Shown: piece by piece, positions 60,472 to 64,000 of the stretch
How the letters are laid out: every line of letters starts with the position of its first letter
Position numbering within the stretch: the first letter of the stretch is position 1
Assembly: GCA_964352785.1 (NCBI GenBank)
Contig: CAYGTI010000004.1
Location: 110,849 to 174,848, forward strand
DNA from: JACOMS01 sp964352785
GTDB taxonomy: Bacteria > Pseudomonadota > Alphaproteobacteria > Caulobacterales > Maricaulaceae
Length of the DNA stretch: 64,000 bases
Direction of reading: 5' to 3'
Position numbers and translations under genes: made by a program
The notes under the pieces: generated by a model
Seen by the model: the letters and a program-made list of their open reading frames with translations, nothing else
Databases searched by the model: none
Told to the model about the DNA's origin: nothing

Positions 60472-62655
60472 ATGTTCAGAAAAATGGCTCTTCTCTCCAC
60501 AGCCTTTATTGCCCCAGCTTGCCTCTCTAGCGCGGCGATGGCACAAACTGTATCGTCGGGTCTGGACGAAGTTATCGTCACAGCGCAAAAGCGTACCGAA
60601 AATTTGCAAGAGGTACCTGTCTCAGTCACGACGATGCCTACGGAAACTCTGACGTCTATCCTTCAAGGGGGCGAAGACATTCGCGCGCTCGCGACCCGTA
60701 TTCCCGGCCTTTACGCTGAAAGTTCCAATGGCCGCGTTGCCCCGCGTTTTTATATTCGCGGTCTGGGTAATACAGACTTTGATCTTGCCGCTTCGCAGCC
60801 TGTTTCGATCATTATGGATGATGTGGTTCAGGAAAATGTTGTCCTCAAGAGTTTCCCTTTGTTCGACGTTCAAAATGTTGAAGTACTACGCGGTCCGCAG
60901 GGTACGCTCTTTGGCCGCAATACACCGGCGGGCCTCGTTAAATTTGACAGCGTCAAACCCACGCAAGACATGAACGGGTACGGCTCTGTATCCTACGGTA
61001 CTTACGGAAGTATAAAAGCTGAAGGCGCTATTGGCGGCGCGATTATTAAAGACGTCTTGTCCGCTCGTGTTTCTGCTTTGTTTACATCCCGTGATGACTG
61101 GATTGATAACGGGTTTACCAACACACAAGATCAGTATGGCGGGTTTGAAGATATTGCGGGCCGGGCGCAACTTCTCTGGACGCCAAATGCGGATGTTGAT
61201 GTACTTTTGAATGTCCATGCTCGCGATCTTGATGGTACGTCCGCTCTTTTCCGCGCCAATATCCTGGGACCCGGTGATAATCAATTGAACAGTTTCTTTG
61301 ACCGCGACGTGGTTTTCCTCGATGCGGGCGATGGTAACAAGCAATCTTATAAATCCCAAGGGGGTTCAATCAAAGTCGGTTGGGACTTTGGGCGTATCAG
61401 TATGACATCTATTTCAGCGTATGAGACCGCTGATGGGACATCACGCGGCGATATTGATGGCGGTTCCGGCGCTGTTTTCTTGCCGGGCGGATCTTTCCCC
61501 GGCTTTATCCCTTTCCCGTCTGATACGCTCGACGGTATTGATGATGTCAATCAATTTTCCCAAGAAATCCGGTTCGCAAGCGAGACCTCAGGGCCGCTGT
61601 CGTGGCAGGCCGGGTTCTTCTATTTTGACAGTGATTTGACCATTACGACAAACCCGTTCTTTGCACCCGCGACAACTGTGCGTCATGACAATCAGACATG
61701 GGCGCTGTTCGGTCGGGGTGAATATCAGCTTAGTGATCAATTCACAATCTCTGCAGGCCTTCGCTACACGGATGACTCCAAGGACTTTACCGGTGTTGCA
61801 ACTAACTTCCCGGTCACGCCTATCAGCGTCAGCGATAACGAGATTAGCTGGGACGCAAGCCTTGCTTATCAGGTCAATGATAATGTGAACCTTTACGCCC
61901 GTGCCGCGCGTGGTTTCCGCGCTCCAAGTATTCAAGGACGTGATGTCGCGTTCTTTGGCGCACCGTCTGTGGCCGAGTCCGAGATCATCCAATCCTATGA
62001 GTTTGGCTGGAAAACCCAATTTGCCGATAACCGTATTCGTTGGAACGCATCTGCATTTATTTACAATGCTGATGATCTACAGTTCTCTGCCATTGGCGGT
62101 GGTGGTAACTTCAACCAACTCGTCAATGCTGACGGTAAAGCCGCTGGATTTGAAACGGATTTTGAATTTCTGCCGCTGGACAACCTGCTATTAACGGCGG
62201 GCTTTGCTTACACAGACACTGAAATTACCGAGGATAATCTGCGGGTGGTACCATGCGGCGGCGGCTGTACCGTGCTTGACCCGGTTGACGCAAACGGTAC
62301 GGCCTTGATCGAGGGCAATCCGTTCCCGCAAGCGCCTGATGTTACATTTAACGCAACGGCCCGTTTTAGTCTGCCTGTCGGTGACGACGGCGAGTTTTAC
62401 GCGTTTACAGATTGGGCTTTGCAGGGCGATACCAACTTCTTCCTATATGAAGCGGCTGAGTTTTCGTCTTCCGGTAACATTGAGGGCGGCCTACGCGTTG
62501 GCTATCAGTTTATGGATGGTCAATATGACGTCGCTGTTTTTGCCCGTAATATTTTAGACGCCGAGAACGTCAAAGGTGGGATCGATTTTAACAACCTGAC
62601 AGGTTTTGTAAACGAGCCGCGTATCATTGGCGTTGCAGGAAGTGCAAACTTTTAG
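60472..62655 (+). CDS. TonB-dependent receptor, siderophore/FecA-like class
   Basis: 727 residues. Signal peptide ends near AMAQ. The plug starts DEVIVTAQKRTENLQEVPVSV and includes RFYIRGLGNTDFD, VEVLRGPQGTLFGRNTPAG, typical of the smaller TonB receptors. The barrel ends with a Phe-terminated strand (IGVAGSANF). This class carries iron complexes, vitamins, or small glycosides. No ligand hint nearby, as no other gene is linked. Unlike the receptor at 15066, it belongs to the shorter class. Confidence 0.92.
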   Translation: MFRKMALLSTAFIAPACLSSAAMAQTVSSGLDEVIVTAQKRTENLQEVPVSVTTMPTETLTSILQGGEDIRALATRIPGLYAESSNGRVAPRFYIRGLGNTDFDLAASQPVSIIMDDVVQENVVLKSFPLFDVQNVEVLRGPQGTLFGRNTPAGLVKFDSVKPTQDMNGYGSVSYGTYGSIKAEGAIGGAIIKDVLSARVSALFTSRDDWIDNGFTNTQDQYGGFEDIAGRAQLLWTPNADVDVLLNVHARDLDGTSALFRANILGPGDNQLNSFFDRDVVFLDAGDGNKQSYKSQGGSIKVGWDFGRISMTSISAYETADGTSRGDIDGGSGAVFLPGGSFPGFIPFPSDTLDGIDDVNQFSQEIRFASETSGPLSWQAGFFYFDSDLTITTNPFFAPATTVRHDNQTWALFGRGEYQLSDQFTISAGLRYTDDSKDFTGVATNFPVTPISVSDNEISWDASLAYQVNDNVNLYARAARGFRAPSIQGRDVAFFGAPSVAESEIIQSYEFGWKTQFADNRIRWNASAFIYNADDLQFSAIGGGGNFNQLVNADGKAAGFETDFEFLPLDNLLLTAGFAYTDTEITEDNLRVVPCGGGCTVLDPVDANGTALIEGNPFPQAPDVTFNATARFSLPVGDDGEFYAFTDWALQGDTNFFLYEAAEFSSSGNIEGGLRVGYQFMDGQYDVAVFARNILDAENVKGGIDFNNLTGFVNEPRIIGVAGSANF

Positions 62656-63388
62656 GACGCATTCCGCGTGACCACACCGGGCAAGGGATCGGAACAGAGG
62701 CGAAAACGTCTTGGTTCCGGTCCCGAATTCGCTCAACTCTAATTGTCCAAAGCTCCGGATCACGTCTCTCTATTTTTGGATGCAGTTTCTCCTCCGCCGC
62801 CATTTTTTTGGCGCGGATAAGTCTGCTGTCAGGGTGTGTGGGTTGATGTTTTGCGCCTCGAGAGACGCGCTCAATAACTTCGGATATCGGAGCCTTCCCT
62901 AAAGGTGGGACTGTCCCGCGCAGCCGCCGCTCGGACGGATAAAAATTACCGTGATGTTTCTCCGATTAGCGTGTGTAAAATTTAAGAAATTTCACACTTA
63001 CTGCGCGGCGGTGTGTCAGAAACAGAGCGCTTGCTTTCACTTAATCCTGCCAGTCTTTCCCCAAAACACGCCGTTTCGGTTAATCTACTCGGCGGAGTGT
63101 CAATCCGCGTCATTGTAGGGGCAAGCTACGCTCTATGTCCGGTGGCCCGCTTTTTGGGTCGGCGTTGAAGAGGCGGTTGTCACCTCCAAACCCAAACGCT
63201 ACAGCTCACACCGTCTATACCGAAAACGATCAACGAACGCTCGCCTGTCCCCTTCGGCATAGAAACAAGGTGAATATAGGGGTGAAACTGAAGGCGAGGA
63301 AAGGATTGTTGATTTTAGCTGTAAGTCTTTGATTGTAAACGGCGCAAGAATGTTCAAAAAATGGGATTAATCCCCGCTAAGCATAAAT
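62656..63388. other. Gene-free stretch after the second TonB receptor
   Basis: About 730 bases. Short frames exist on both strands but none reads like a protein. An imperfect hairpin with GTGTG/CACAC ends lies at about 62968-62998. No RNA gene recognised. Confidence 0.4.
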
Positions 63389-63427
63389 GTCATCCCGCAC
63401 GCCGCGCAGCGAAGATGCGGGATCTCG
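63389..63427. repeat. Short GTCATCCCGC repeat
   Basis: GTCATCCCGC starts the element; CCCGCA (63394-63399) pairs with TGCGGG (63416-63421). It shares its first arm with the larger repeat at 46384-46485. Confidence 0.5.
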
Positions 63428-63505
63428 AAAAGACAGATTACCTTCGCTCATCTTTTCAGAACCAACTTCATAATACCCAAATATTTTTCTCACGATGGCC
63501 TTCTA

Positions 63506-63676
63506 TTAAAAAAGGTATGATATAGTGGCGACAAAAATTGAGAAAATTAAGCTCAATAACAGAATTCCAAGTAAATCACTGTAATTACTAATCACTAAAA
63601 TCGCGACAAAAACGATCATTCCTGCAAACAAAGCTGTGATAAGGCTTTGTTTGATTTTTTCTGGATTTAATTTCAT
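63506..63676 (-). CDS. Tiny two-helix membrane protein
   Basis: 56 residues from ATG 63676. After a charged start (MKLNPEKIKQ) two hydrophobic helices follow (about 11-30 and 34-55). No family recognised. It begins right after the stop of another short frame on the same strand (TAG-ATG). The region is AT-rich (about 30-35% GC), unlike the rest. No strong ribosome site. Confidence 0.45.
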   Translation of the reverse strand: MKLNPEKIKQSLITALFAGMIVFVAILVISNYSDLLGILLLSLIFSIFVATISYLF

Positions 63677-63808
63677 CTAACCACTCAATAGCTTAACAGC
63701 CTTATTATTCACCTTGTTGTCATTGCATAGGTAATCATAGCCAAGCTCGCACGTTTCGCCTTTTCTTTTTAATAAGTTAGTTTGGTTCCTTTTTCCTTTA
63801 ATGTTCAA
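63677..63808 (-). CDS. Very short basic frame, uncertain
   Basis: 43 codons from TTG 63808, in the same reading phase as the membrane protein that follows. Reads LNIKGKRNQTNLLKRKGETC at first, then CELGYDYLCNDNK and KAVKLLSG. It looks protein-like (basic, two Cys) but has no ATG and no clear ribosome site. It could be a remnant. Confidence 0.25.
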   Translation of the reverse strand: MNIKGKRNQTNLLKRKGETCELGYDYLCNDNKVNNKAVKLLSG

Positions 63809-63820
63809 ATACTGGAGCTT

Positions 63821-63955
63821 TTACTCGCGCTTTTTTGGAAGTATTGCGATTAATCCAGCAACAAATACAATTGATAATAGCCAACGTATACGCTCCTCGT
63901 CTATTATTGTAAAATAACGAAACCCTCGCGCAAATAGTGTTATAAGTGTCCGTCG
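63821..63955 (-). pseudogene. Start-less frame with one membrane helix
   Basis: 45 codons without a normal start, again in the same phase. Contains GFRYFTIIDEERIRWLLSI and VFVAGLIAILPKKRE before the stop. The upstream part is cut by an in-frame TGA at 63956-63958. Probably the end of a broken small gene. Plus strand ATG 63965 (MARIPVWAKRD) may start a gene beyond the window. Confidence 0.25.
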
Positions 63956-64000
63956 TCATATAAAATGGCACGGATTCCGGTCTGGGCTAAGAGAGACTTT

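Noticed and set aside
62711..63332. Two short open frames after the second TonB receptor as genes
   Set aside because: Their translations are rich in Arg, Cys and Pro without domain pattern, and no ribosome sites precede them.
63965..64000. Plus-strand ATG (MARIPVWAKRD) as a gene start
   Set aside because: Only 12 codons are visible before the window ends and no ribosome site is seen.

Overview
The window looks like chromosome of an aerobic, Gram-negative alphaproteobacterium of the Caulobacterales/Maricaulales type (Hyphomonadaceae or a relative), at roughly 50% GC. The reasons are a FYDLN-type protein next to aroA-cmk-rpsA, the pmbA/phosphatase/DUF4170/MsbA order, an UrcA-family protein, a full CtrA-like box before nrdA, TonB-dependent receptors (TBDRs) beside tryptophan-halogenase-like flavoproteins, and an FeS photolyase followed by DUF2256. 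Genus and species cannot be fixed from the sequence alone. No phage, CRISPR array or intact insertion sequence is visible.

Region 1 (1-18.2 kb) is a hemicellulose (probably xylan) uptake and degradation locus. It holds a sugar porter (cut by the window start), a GH3 lipoprotein, a secreted GH10 xylanase with two N-terminal binding-type modules, and an aldose 1-epimerase. On the other strand are a stand-alone secreted copy of the same binding-type module, a TPR protein and four tandem halogenase-like flavoproteins, one of which has lost its catalytic residues. A large TBDR is transcribed divergently. The stand-alone module gene and the TBDR share a promoter design in which the -35 TTGACA lies inside a LacI-type palindrome, so one regulator encoded elsewhere probably controls both.

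Region 2 (18.2-19.2 kb) is a scar of decayed IS3-family pieces and a frameshifted gene, ending at tRNA-Ala(GGC). Region 3 (19.3-32.7 kb) carries aroA-cmk-rpsA, a UDP-glucuronate epimerase, pgi, a DCC-family protein, a self-sufficient CYP102-type P450/reductase fusion and the TIGR04282/TIGR04283 glycosyltransferase pair.

Region 4 (32.7-46.4 kb) has rnhB, cysK, two TadE-like genes, a phosphatase and ribonucleotide reductase split into nrdB (-) and nrdA (+) 6 kb apart, each preceded by NrdR-like boxes. Between them are an LpxR-like barrel protein, an SDR, an asparaginase, a glycosyltransferase and an SPFH-Arc-DUF4177 operon whose promoter contains a perfect palindrome.

Region 5 (46.5-60 kb) holds cysS (with an AT-rich internal patch), a ClpP-fold protein, an UrcA protein, folE, a DsbA/FrnE protein, MAPEG, pmbA, an inositol-phosphatase/DUF4170 fusion, an MsbA-like exporter, an FeS-type photolyase with DUF2256, and the K+-independent H+-pyrophosphatase hppA with a duplicated leader element. 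Region 6 (60-64 kb) has a second TBDR followed by about 850 bases without a convincing gene and an AT-rich tail with very small reading frames.
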